Assembly (NCBI GenBank): GCA_929200515.1
Contig: CAKNAD010000170.1
Coordinates: 1-6,385 of the forward strand
Direction of reading: 5' to 3'
DNA length: 6,385 nt
DNA from: Candidatus Gorgonimonas leptogorgiae
Lineage (GTDB): Bacteria > Pseudomonadota > Gammaproteobacteria > Pseudomonadales > Endozoicomonadaceae
Shown here: positions 1-5,914 of the stretch, in pieces
Numbering within the stretch: position 1 is the first letter of the stretch
Layout: each line of letters begins with the position of its first letter
Position numbers and translations under genes: made by a program
The notes under the pieces: generated by a model
The model's input: only the letters and a program-made list of their open reading frames with translations
Databases searched by the model: none
What the model was told of the DNA's origin: nothing

Positions 1-56
1 TAATCACTTGCTGAAAACCTGCATTTCCAACTGTCACGTGTATATACAGATCGTAG

Positions 57-83
57 TTGCAAAGTTTTACCTTTGTATATACT
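57..83 (+). promoter_or_regulatory. Possible sigma70-type promoter for rlmE
   Basis: A TTGCAA (57-62) is followed after 15 bases by TATACT (78-83), which matches the -10 consensus at five of six positions. The spacing is short, so the -35 assignment is weak. If the -10 is real, transcription would begin near base 90, leaving a leader of about 16 bases before the ATG at 106. The in-frame TTG at 73 would then lie upstream of the transcript start, which supports the ATG at 106. The first 72 bases contain no coding sequence I can support on either strand. Confidence 0.3.
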
Positions 84-105
84 AATATTTTTGGTGGTAC
101 TTTAT

Positions 106-732
106 ATGCCTAAATCTGCTAGTAGTCATAAATGGCTACAAGAGCATGCTAGTGATAAATTTGTTAAGCAGGCGAAGCAAGCCGGATGGCGTTCACGAGC
201 AAGTTATAAATTATTAGAAATACAGCAAAAATATAAAATTTTTAAACCTAATTGTAGTGTTATTGATCTAGGAGCCGCACCAGGAGGCTGGTCACAGGTT
301 GCATCTAAGTTTATTGGAGCTAAAGGTAAAGTTATATCTTCTGACATCCTTGCTATGGATCCTATATGCGGAGTTGAGTTTATCCGCGGAGACTTTACGG
401 AAGATAAAGTCATCACTGGTATACTTAACAGCCTAAATAATAATAAAGTAGACCTTGTGATTTCTGATATGGCCCCCAATATGAGTGGTATAAAAGATCT
501 TGATCAGCTTAAAGCCATGCACCTTGTAGAGTTAGCATTAGATTTTACTACTCAGGTATTAAACCCTGGCGGTTGTTTTTTAATAAAAGTCTTCCAAGGT
601 TGTGGATATAAAGAATTTTTATTACAACTTAAACAGCTGTTTAAAAAAGTTATAACTAGCAAGCCTGAGGCATCCAGATCAAGATCAAATGAGATATATT
701 TATTAGCACAAATATATACACCTGCTACCTGA
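106..732 (+). CDS. rlmE: RlmE (RrmJ/FtsJ), 23S rRNA (uridine-2'-O)-methyltransferase
   Basis: This cytoplasmic enzyme uses S-adenosylmethionine to methylate the 2'-OH of U2552 in the A-loop of 23S rRNA, late in 50S subunit assembly. From the ATG at 106 the protein has 208 residues, against 209 in E. coli. The N-terminal WLQEHASDKFVKQA and RSRASYKL segments are typical. The SAM-binding motif VIDLGAAPGGWSQ lies at residues 52-64, SDMAPNMSG at 120-128, and the PGGCFLIKVFQG strand at 154-165. The K-D-K-E catalytic tetrad is intact as K35, D121, K161 and E196, each exactly three residues earlier than in E. coli. An in-frame TTG at 73 would add a hydrophobic 11-residue extension that the family lacks, whereas GGTGG at 93-97 lies 8 bases before the ATG, so I chose 106. 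It is the usual upstream neighbour of ftsH. The family assignment is essentially certain; only the exact start is inferred. Confidence 0.96.
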   Translation: MPKSASSHKWLQEHASDKFVKQAKQAGWRSRASYKLLEIQQKYKIFKPNCSVIDLGAAPGGWSQVASKFIGAKGKVISSDILAMDPICGVEFIRGDFTEDKVITGILNSLNNNKVDLVISDMAPNMSGIKDLDQLKAMHLVELALDFTTQVLNPGGCFLIKVFQGCGYKEFLLQLKQLFKKVITSKPEASRSRSNEIYLLAQIYTPAT

Positions 733-847
733 AGATAGCTTTTTTCAGAGCTTAGTATAAGTAGTAGGCTTATTGGCAACAAATATATCTTTTAATAATT
801 TATATACTTTTTATTTACCGCATACAGGTATTAGTATTAGAAAATAA

Positions 848-866
848 ATAGCACAAAATTTGCTAT
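848..866. repeat. 6-bp inverted repeat upstream of ftsH
   Basis: ATAGCA (848-853) and TGCTAT (861-866) are perfect inverted arms separated by seven bases. They lie about 20 bases before the first TATAAT hexamer in the ftsH upstream region. The repeat could be a small operator, but arms this short occur by chance in AT-rich DNA. Confidence 0.25.
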
Positions 867-881
867 GAAAACATGAGTAAT

Positions 882-903
882 TATACTTATAATCTCTTAT
901 AAT
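882..903 (+). promoter_or_regulatory. ftsH promoter region with tandem -10 hexamers
   Basis: The 212-bp rlmE-ftsH gap contains two perfect TATAAT hexamers, at 888-893 and 898-903, ten bases apart, plus an overlapping TATACT at 882-887. TATACT has a fair -35 partner, TTGCTA (860-865), at 16-bp spacing; neither TATAAT has a good -35. A start between about 893 and 910 would give ftsH a leader of 35-50 bases. I found no sigma32-type pair (CTTGAA with CCCCATnT) at usable spacing, although ftsH is heat-inducible in E. coli. The rest of the gap shows no gene and no clear terminator for rlmE. Confidence 0.45.
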
Positions 904-932
904 TAAATTTAGTTCAAAAATATCTGCTTAGC

Positions 933-936
933 GAGG
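933..936 (+). promoter_or_regulatory. Shine-Dalgarno site fixing the TTG start of ftsH
   Basis: GAGG lies 8 bases before the TTG at 945 and 17 bases before the next in-frame start, the ATG at 954. The spacing selects the TTG, giving the N-terminus MNDMVKNL. This form, with the extra MND, fits what I recall of several gammaproteobacterial FtsH proteins. Confidence 0.65.
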
Positions 937-944
937 CTACCCCT

Positions 945-2885
945 TTGAATGACATGGTAAAAAATTTAATCCTATGGATTGTAATAGCATCGGTGCTAGT
1001 TACGGTTTTTAAGAACTTCAATGGTATGAAGTCGTCTGTACATAGAGTTACTTATTCAGATTTTGTCAAAATGGTTGATAAACAGCAAGTAAATCGTGTT
1101 GTTATAGATGGATTTTCTGTTAATGGAATACTATCAAATAATGAAAGGTTTGAAACAGTAATTCCTCCTGCTGTGCCAGATAATAAATTAATGGATAGTT
1201 TATTAACTAGCAATGTTATAGTTGAATCTAAACCCTTAGAAGAACAAAGCTTATGGACACAACTTTTAGTGGCAAGCTTTCCGTTATTAATTATATTAGC
1301 TTTATTTATGTTTTTTATGCGACAAATTCAAGGCGGTGGTCGTAGCGGACCTATGAGCTTTGGTAAAAGTAAAGCCAGACTACTATCTGAAGATCAAATA
1401 AAAACTACTTTTGCTGATGTCGCAGGTGTTGAAGAGGCTAAAGAAGAAGTAAGCGAGTTAGTAGATTTTTTAAAAGATCCTGGAAAGTTTCAACGCTTAG
1501 GCGGTAGAATTCCACGTGGTGTGCTGATGGTTGGACCTCCTGGAACTGGTAAAACCTTATTAGCAAAAGCAATTGCTGGTGAAGCTAAAGTACCCTTTTT
1601 TACTATTTCGGGTTCTGATTTTGTAGAAATGTTTGTTGGGGTAGGAGCTTCTAGAGTTAGAGATATGTTTGATCAAGCTAAAAAGCAGGCTCCATGCATT
1701 ATTTTTATAGATGAAATTGATGCAGTAGGCAGACATCGTGGTGCTGGAATGGGAGGAGGACATGATGAAAGAGAGCAAACATTAAATCAATTATTAGTAG
1801 AAATGGACGGCTTTGACGCAAACGATGGCGTTATTGTTATCGCTGCAACTAATAGACCAGATGTTCTAGATCCAGCATTGCTAAGACCAGGACGTTTTGA
1901 CAGACAAGTAGTAGTAGGACTTCCTGATATCCGCGGAAGAGATCATATCCTTAATGTGCACATGAAAAAAGTTCCTATGTCTAAAGATGTAGACTCTTCA
2001 GTTATTGCACGAGGTACACCAGGATTTTCTGGAGCAGACTTAGCAAATTTAGTAAATGAAGCTGCGTTATTTGCTGCTAGAGAAAACTTAAAGCATGTAG
2101 CACAAAAACATTTTGATATGGCTAAAGATAAAATCTTGATGGGCTCTGAAAGAAAGTCTATGGCCATGAATGATAAAGAAAAAGAAAATACTGCATATCA
2201 TGAATCGGGTCATGCAATTGTTGGCAGATTAGTTCCAGATCACGACCCGGTGTATAAAGTAACTATCATACCTAGGGGTAGAGCTTTAGGGGTTACTATG
2301 TTTTTACCTGAAGAAGACAGATACAGTCATAGTAGGCAAAGTCTGTTGAGTCAGATTTGCTCTTTATTTGGTGGCAGAATAGCAGAAGAAATGATTCTTG
2401 GAAAAGAAGGAGTTACAACAGGGGCTTCTAATGATATACAACGAGCGACCCAAATTGCTAAAAATATGATTACAAAATGGGGGCTATCGGAAAAATTAGG
2501 TCCTATAATGTATGACGAAGAATCTGGCGAAGTATTTTTAGGTAAAAACTACGGCTCTGGAGGAGCTCATGTTAATGTATCTGAAGACACATCAAAAAAA
2601 ATAGATATAGAAATCAGAAGTATTATTGATGATTGCTATCAACGTGCTCAAACTATCTTAGAAGAAAACCGCGATAAACTAGATGCAATGGCTAAAGCTT
2701 TAATGAAATATGAGACAATAACTAAAGAACAAATAGACTCAATAATGAAAGGTGAAGAAGTGAAACCTGTTGTTGATAATTACAGCGCAAATGATGATAA
2801 AGAAAGCACTGCTGAAAAATCAAATGACAAACCTAAAACTACTGAGAAACAAAACAATCAAAATAACTCAGGAGATCTATTTTAA
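945..2885 (+). CDS. ftsH: FtsH, ATP-dependent inner-membrane zinc metalloprotease
   Basis: FtsH is a hexameric AAA+ protease anchored in the inner membrane that degrades misassembled membrane proteins and short-lived regulators. In E. coli these include sigma32 and LpxC, and it works with HflKC. The 646-residue protein is of normal family length. It has a membrane segment at about residues 7-22, a periplasmic domain, and a second membrane segment at about 104-125. The AAA+ domain follows: Walker A GPPGTGKT at 197-204, pore motif FVGVG at 230-234, Walker B IIFIDE at 252-257, and the second region of homology ending in arginine fingers R317 and R320. The protease domain carries HESGH at 419-423, with H419 and H423 as zinc ligands and E420 catalytic; D497 in TTGASND is the likely third ligand. 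Residues from about 605 are a polar, low-complexity tail. All catalytic residues are present, so it should be active. The start is a TTG chosen by Shine-Dalgarno spacing. Confidence 0.98.
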   Translation: MNDMVKNLILWIVIASVLVTVFKNFNGMKSSVHRVTYSDFVKMVDKQQVNRVVIDGFSVNGILSNNERFETVIPPAVPDNKLMDSLLTSNVIVESKPLEEQSLWTQLLVASFPLLIILALFMFFMRQIQGGGRSGPMSFGKSKARLLSEDQIKTTFADVAGVEEAKEEVSELVDFLKDPGKFQRLGGRIPRGVLMVGPPGTGKTLLAKAIAGEAKVPFFTISGSDFVEMFVGVGASRVRDMFDQAKKQAPCIIFIDEIDAVGRHRGAGMGGGHDEREQTLNQLLVEMDGFDANDGVIVIAATNRPDVLDPALLRPGRFDRQVVVGLPDIRGRDHILNVHMKKVPMSKDVDSSVIARGTPGFSGADLANLVNEAALFAARENLKHVAQKHFDMAKDKILMGSERKSMAMNDKEKENTAYHESGHAIVGRLVPDHDPVYKVTIIPRGRALGVTMFLPEEDRYSHSRQSLLSQICSLFGGRIAEEMILGKEGVTTGASNDIQRATQIAKNMITKWGLSEKLGPIMYDEESGEVFLGKNYGSGGAHVNVSEDTSKKIDIEIRSIIDDCYQRAQTILEENRDKLDAMAKALMKYETITKEQIDSIMKGEEVKPVVDNYSANDDKESTAEKSNDKPKTTEKQNNQNNSGDLF

Positions 2886-2892
2886 AATAGAT
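2875..2892. repeat. 18-bp perfect palindrome across the ftsH stop codon
   Basis: ATCTATTTTAAAATAGAT reads identically on both strands and spans the last codons and the TAA of ftsH. It has no unpaired loop, so it is a better DNA site than an RNA hairpin. It lies 17 bases before the terminator stem. The A/T-only centre makes a chance origin quite possible. Confidence 0.4.
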
Positions 2893-2909
2893 TGACTAAA
2901 AGACTTTCT

Positions 2910-2944
2910 TATACTCTTTCAAATTGAAAGAGTATACTTTTTTT
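2910..2944 (+). terminator. Rho-independent terminator of ftsH
   Basis: Two 13-base arms, TATACTCTTTCAA (2910-2922) and TTGAAAGAGTATA (2924-2936), are perfectly complementary around one central base. In RNA this gives a stem of about 11 bp with a 5-base loop. A C and seven T residues (2938-2944) follow directly. This is the clearest terminator in the window and should end most ftsH transcripts. The T-run stops one base before the GAG that serves yraN. Confidence 0.88.
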
Positions 2945-2954
2945 GAGAAAAAAG

Positions 2955-3326
2955 ATGTATAGTTTAAAAAAACAACAATTGGGGGCGCTAGCAGAAAACT
3001 TAGCCCTAAATTACTTAATAAAAAAAAGATGTAAGCTATTAGCTAAAAATTTCTCTTGTAAATTTGGTGAAATAGATCTAATCATGCAATTAGATGACAC
3101 TATTATATTTGTTGAAGTCAGATGCAAAGCTATTAATAGCTTATATACTCCTTTAGAAAGTATCAATACAGCTAAAATCATCAAGATAAAAAAAACAGCT
3201 AATGTATTTTTATTAAACAATAATAAATTAGCTAGCAATATCTGCAGATTTGATGTTATTTCGATCGATCATAATAGCTCTAAAGATAACTTTAACATAA
3301 CTTGGATCACTGACGCATTTAATTAG
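2955..3326 (+). CDS. yraN: YraN / UPF0102 family protein, predicted endonuclease-like fold
   Basis: This 123-residue protein belongs to UPF0102, a widespread small family with a restriction-endonuclease-like (PD-(D/E)xK) fold whose role is unsettled. It has the N-terminal GALAENLALNYL helix (10-21), GEIDLI at 38-43, FVEVR at 52-56, RFDVI near the C-terminus, and the closing WITDAFN. D41, E54 and R56 occupy the nuclease-like positions; arginine instead of lysine there also occurs in E. coli YraN, as does WIxDAFN. The ATG at 2955 has GAG at 2945-2947 seven bases upstream. An in-frame TTG at 2943 overlaps the terminator T-run and is less likely. The gene directly follows the ftsH terminator, and I see no separate good promoter, so expression may rely on read-through. 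In E. coli yraN is in another part of the chromosome, so this pairing with ftsH is not the standard arrangement. Confidence 0.92.
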   Translation: MYSLKKQQLGALAENLALNYLIKKRCKLLAKNFSCKFGEIDLIMQLDDTIIFVEVRCKAINSLYTPLESINTAKIIKIKKTANVFLLNNNKLASNICRFDVISIDHNSSKDNFNITWITDAFN

Positions 3327-3420
3327 TAACTTAAATTACGTACCTAGTTAAATGTCATCACCTTTTATACTACAACTCATTATATAGTGCTGCTCGCTAT
3401 GATGTAAACATTAATAGATT

Positions 3421-3457
3421 CTATAGATAATAACTATTGCTAGTTATCATATGATAG
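3421..3457. repeat. Imperfect inverted repeat in the yraN downstream gap
   Basis: ATAACTA (3430-3436) and TAGTTAT (3441-3447) pair around a TTGC loop. After an unpaired internal loop, CTAT (3421-3424) pairs with ATAG (3454-3457). No T-run follows, so it is not a standard terminator. It may be an RNA structure or a decayed element, or simply chance in AT-rich sequence. Confidence 0.3.
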
Positions 3458-3618
3458 AAGTAATTACTGAAAGTGTCTATGTATGTATTAACGGGTAGTG
3501 CTATAGCCCATTGTTCTACTATTCATTGCAATTTATCAAAACTATTAATTAATAATAAGATTTACAGTCTCAAAGAAAGTAAGCTTATAAAAAATAATAT
3601 GAACTTTTTACAGCATAT

Positions 3619-3647
3619 TTGATCTAACAGGTAGAAAACTTTATACA
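3619..3647 (+). promoter_or_regulatory. Possible promoter for the gene at 3662
   Basis: TTGATC (3619-3624) and TATACA (3642-3647) each match the sigma70 consensus at four of six positions and are separated by the ideal 17 bases. Transcription would begin around 3654, giving a very short leader of about 8 bases. That would place the GGA at 3652-3654 at or before the start of the transcript, which weakens the case. Confidence 0.35.
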
Positions 3648-3661
3648 ATACGGATTTTAAT

Positions 3662-4732
3662 ATGAACTCAACAATAGTTATGCCTCGCCAATATAGACCT
3701 GCTACAAATGATACACAATCAAATACACAAACAAGAATTCCAAAAATTATAATTCAATTAGATAACAAAAACCCTCAAACATATAAAATAATATATGCAT
3801 TTGATGTTGAAACCGTTGCCTTTTTAGCTAAAAAATATGTAACAGAAACGATTAATCAAGAGCAAGCATTTTTAATTTGCCATAAAGAACTAACATTGCT
3901 ATTTCCTATAACACTTAAAAAAAAATATGATATTAATAAATATAGCCCATATCATTACAGCTGGAGCATAAACCTTCATACAGAGCTTGAATTTCAAGTA
4001 GCTAAAATCAGATTAAAACAAAAACTTAAACAGCATAAATTAACTCCTTTTGCTGATCTTGACTATTTAACTATTAAAACCTTTAACCAAGATTGGCATA
4101 GTGCAAATTATTGGTTATTTAAAATTTATAAAACAATTTTAAAGCCTAGAAATTTTCCAAACCTACATGAATCTTTCCCCCATAGAAAAATAATATCCCT
4201 TGCCGATGGCGATATAGCAAGCCAAGGTACTGCTTCTATATTGGCACAAAACCTTATAAAATGCGAAAATGATATAAGCATCACAGCAGCAAATATTTCT
4301 TCAAAACCAAAAGATTATTCTTCCCTTGTTTTTAATAATGTTAAAGTTGACGTTATTGATTTAGATAATTGTAACTCCTTTATAGATCAAGGAATAAAAA
4401 CTAAATTTGATCTTATTGTTATGAGTAAAGGCTTATGTTTTTGCGACATTACAGCTACAAAACAAATAACCTGCGGTGGTATTATTCTACGTAAGCATGG
4501 TCATTTAAAAAAACTTCTCTTTAATATAGCCTCAATTATAGATAGCGATAACCCTAAATCAATAGCAATTCTTACAGGAGAAAATACTTTTCAAATGTGT
4601 TTTTGGAAAGATGAAATTCAAGAATTTAATATAGAAAATAATAATAATTTAATAGCAAAAGCAGCTATAAATAAAATAGGATGCTTTAAGGGTATTATTG
4701 TTTTCACTCGCGCAGCTACACTACAAAATTAA
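3662..4732 (+). CDS. Orphan 356-residue protein with a methyltransferase-like C-terminal half
   Basis: I do not recognise this protein. The first 26 residues are polar, low-complexity sequence rich in N, Q and T, with no signal peptide or membrane segment, so it is probably cytoplasmic. Residues 27-160 show no known motif. From about 175 the pattern suggests a Rossmann-like SAM-dependent methyltransferase fold: strand and loop IISLADGDIASQGTAS (177-192), a second strand DISITAANI (204-212), VKVDVIDLD (227-235), the motif-IV-like FDLIVMSKGLCFCD (249-262), then CGGIILRKHGH (271-281) and late strands at 300-305 and 344-349. The first motif lacks the usual GxGxG, so SAM binding is uncertain. C259, C261 and C271 cluster. 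The ATG at 3662 has a weak GGA seven bases upstream. The gene is very AT-rich, stands alone and converges with the - strand gene beyond 5067. The ORF is convincing; the function is only a fold-level guess. Confidence 0.8.
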   Translation: MNSTIVMPRQYRPATNDTQSNTQTRIPKIIIQLDNKNPQTYKIIYAFDVETVAFLAKKYVTETINQEQAFLICHKELTLLFPITLKKKYDINKYSPYHYSWSINLHTELEFQVAKIRLKQKLKQHKLTPFADLDYLTIKTFNQDWHSANYWLFKIYKTILKPRNFPNLHESFPHRKIISLADGDIASQGTASILAQNLIKCENDISITAANISSKPKDYSSLVFNNVKVDVIDLDNCNSFIDQGIKTKFDLIVMSKGLCFCDITATKQITCGGIILRKHGHLKKLLFNIASIIDSDNPKSIAILTGENTFQMCFWKDEIQEFNIENNNNLIAKAAINKIGCFKGIIVFTRAATLQN

Positions 4733-4808
4733 TATATCTAAATTTTAGAACTAAACAACAAGATTTAATTCCGAAAGCTAGCATTTTTATCTATTGATAC
4801 AGTGACTT

Positions 4809-4832
4809 CCTAGATCATACAAGTATGCTAGG
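4809..4832 (-). repeat. Bulged hairpin, candidate right end of the IS200/IS605 remnant
   Basis: On the - strand CCTAG pairs with CTAGG and the adjoining CATA pairs with TATG around a CTTG loop, with two unpaired bases (AT) on the 3' side. A stem with a small bulge just after the TnpB tail is the form expected for the right-end hairpin of this family. TCAA follows 11 bases later. Confidence 0.45.
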
Positions 4833-4934
4833 TGGCTCCTAGGCTAGTTCCCCAACGAGACCTACATTTCCAAAGGCTAACCTCGCATGCCCTGCGATTG
4901 GCTCTGAACTAAGCGTGGTCGATGGACTAGCCAT
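4815..4934 (-). pseudogene. tnpB: C-terminal fragment of a TnpB-like (IS605 OrfB) protein, broken by a stop
   Basis: TnpB is the RNA-guided nuclease of IS200/IS605 transposons. On the - strand this fragment reads TTLSSEPIAGHARLAFGNVG, then LVGELA, a TAG at 4841-4839, then EPPSILV and TGA at 4817-4815. TnpB proteins commonly end in a segment of the form AGHAxxACG followed by about ten residues and KQEP. Here AGHARLA is intact, the usual Cys is Phe, and the TAG falls where the Gln of QEP is expected, so one C-to-T change in CAG would explain it. The RuvC-like and zinc-finger regions that should precede it are absent. The ATG at 4934 is only a convenient boundary, as the upstream reading frame has no TnpB motifs. 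It lies 3' of, and on the same strand as, the exported-protein gene. I am fairly sure of the family from the motif, but no alignment was possible. Confidence 0.55.
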
Positions 4935-5023
4935 CTGTATGAGCAGTAGTATATTAGCAAGAAACAGTGCACAGAAACAAGTACAATACTCTAATAATGG
5001 CTAGTAAAATGTTATGCTTATAT

Positions 5024-5043
5024 CCCATACCTAAAGGAACGGG
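5024..5043 (-). repeat. Imperfect hairpin, candidate left end of the IS200/IS605 remnant
   Basis: On the - strand CCCGTTCC and GGTATGGG form a stem with one G-U pair and one mismatch around a TTTA loop, preceded by GCCGTAAAC and followed by ATATAAGC. This arrangement looks like terminal hairpins of IS605-type elements. No T-run follows, so it is a poor intrinsic terminator for the gene that ends at 5068, though it could still protect that transcript's 3' end. Confidence 0.4.
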
Positions 5044-5067
5044 GTTTACGGCACTCCTTGATAACTA

Positions 5068-5841
5068 TTATTTCCTTCTGTATAAATTAGCACTATCAAA
5101 GCTTTGATCAATAGTTACCCAATAAATCATCTCTTCTGGACATTGATGCTGTAAAATTTCTCTTAAATCTTCTTTATAAGATCTATATTGTAAACTTAAT
5201 AACCAATCACTATCATGTTGATGATCTTGAAAAGATAACTCTGTAACAGATCTATTAGTTGGTAGGTGTAAAGCTATAGGCATCTGAATAGCTTGTGGCA
5301 AGAGGGTGATTTTATCTATCATACTTCTAGAGCAAGAATGAAATAGGTTTTTAGCTAATTTTTGGCGTTTAGCTAAATATGTAACTATATCCGATATTTG
5401 TTGTGCTTCATAATTATTTTTTTTTTCGGAATACTTGTTTTGTATACATACAGCTAATTTATTATTTTTTAATTTATTTGCTTTACATTCTAACTCTGCA
5501 TCTATTGTAGCTTGTTGCATTTTATCATCAAACCACGGGCTTGGTTCTCCAAGTTGTTTTTGGGCTTGCTTAATAGCAGCAAAATAAAGATTTTCTTCTA
5601 CAGTAAAACAATGCACATCTGCTAATAAATGGATTGGATACTCAGTACTTATTTTTGGGTTATTTTCTATTAGTTCAGTACGAATACCACGCATTTGTTT
5701 ACAGTACAATTCTGAATTAGATAGTATTTTTGCACTACTATTATTTTGTTTGTTGATAGCATAAGTTGCATTAGTAGAAAATATTACTGATAAAATACAA
5801 GCAATAATTGTTTTATTCTTATAAACATAAAATAAATTCAT
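5068..5841 (-). CDS. Exported six-cysteine protein of unknown function
   Basis: I do not recognise this 257-residue protein. It starts with a signal peptide: lysines at 8 and 10, a hydrophobic core of about residues 12-22, and a probable cleavage after TYA at residue 28. There is no lipobox cysteine. The mature part has six cysteines (C47, C78, C119, C132, C170, C234), an even number suited to three disulfides in the periplasm. The middle (about 90-165) is charged and probably helical, rich in K, Q, N and E. The C-terminal part contains an aromatic- and histidine-containing stretch (FQDHQHDSDWLLSLQYRSY, 204-222) and a final CPEEMIYWVTID. The ATG has an AGAGG Shine-Dalgarno sequence (5852-5848 on the - strand) six bases upstream, which makes the start firm. 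The gene is divergent from the small ORF at 5997. Export is well supported; the role is unknown. Confidence 0.85.
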   Translation of the reverse strand: MNLFYVYKNKTIIACILSVIFSTNATYAINKQNNSSAKILSNSELYCKQMRGIRTELIENNPKISTEYPIHLLADVHCFTVEENLYFAAIKQAQKQLGEPSPWFDDKMQQATIDAELECKANKLKNNKLAVCIQNKYSEKKNNYEAQQISDIVTYLAKRQKLAKNLFHSCSRSMIDKITLLPQAIQMPIALHLPTNRSVTELSFQDHQHDSDWLLSLQYRSYKEDLREILQHQCPEEMIYWVTIDQSFDSANLYRRK

Positions 5842-5885
5842 TTATAACCTCTAAAGATAAGTAAGTTCATTGACACAGCTGCTAC

Positions 5886-5914
5886 TTGAAGTTATCGGAA
5901 AAATAATATATACC
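5886..5914 (+). promoter_or_regulatory. Possible + strand promoter for the small ORF
   Basis: TTGAAG (5886-5891) and TATACC (5909-5914) are separated by 17 bases, and each matches consensus at four positions. The start would be near 5921, giving a leader of about 75 bases. A perfect TTGACA at 5870-5875 also exists, but its 17-base partner TATCGG matches at only three positions. Confidence 0.35.

Larger units (their letters stand above)
3327..3661. other. AT-rich intergenic region without a gene
   Basis: These 335 bases after yraN contain only very short ORFs; the longest I noticed, at 3451-3498 (15 codons), has no ribosome binding site. I see no tRNA, no rRNA and no T-run terminator for yraN. 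What is present is an imperfect hairpin near 3421-3457 and a possible promoter just before the gene at 3662. Confidence 0.6.
4794..5060 (-). mobile_element. Decayed IS200/IS605-type element (internally deleted, TnpB tail retained)
   Basis: Read on the - strand, this stretch begins after TTAT (5064-5061). It contains an imperfect hairpin at 5043-5024, then a TnpB-like C-terminal coding remnant, then a bulged hairpin at 4832-4809, and ends at a TCAA (4797-4794). Hairpins near both ends and cleavage tetranucleotides are known features of IS200/IS605 elements, and short non-autonomous derivatives of this family exist. The sequence over 4801-4920 holds 61 G/C in 120 bases by my count, far above the neighbouring orphan gene, consistent with foreign origin. 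There is no TnpA gene and no catalytic part of TnpB. The exact ends are inferred; the strongest part is the TnpB tail. Confidence 0.5.

Noticed and set aside
1..72. Similarity of ACCTGCATTTCCAA (near base 18) to ACCTACATTTCCAA in the TnpB relic (near 4860), hinting at a second relic at the left edge
   Set aside because: Thirteen of fourteen matching bases is suggestive, but the surrounding bases and the reading frame do not continue the match, and too little sequence is available to the left.
73..105. In-frame TTG at 73 as the start of rlmE
   Set aside because: It would add a hydrophobic extension absent from the family and lies at or before the likely transcript start. The ATG at 106 has a well-spaced GGTGG and gives the normal family length.
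757..773. ATAAG/CTTAT inverted repeat after rlmE as a terminator
   Set aside because: Only five A/T-rich base pairs, with no T-run after it.
940..947. CCCCTTTG as a sigma32 -10 element for ftsH
   Set aside because: It overlaps the start codon and has no CTTGAA-like element at the right distance, so transcription would begin inside the gene.
3451..3498. 15-codon ORF in the yraN downstream gap
   Set aside because: No Shine-Dalgarno sequence and too short to support from sequence alone.
4738..4748. CTAAATTTTAG also present at 6215-6225, as a possible shared operator
   Set aside because: An 11-base A/T-rich near-palindrome occurring twice is expected from the composition, and one copy lies inside the MITE-like element.
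4836..5004. + strand reading frame through the GC-rich island (ASSPTRPTFPKANLACP...)
   Set aside because: It has no suitable start or ribosome binding site and is best explained as the antisense of the TnpB tail.
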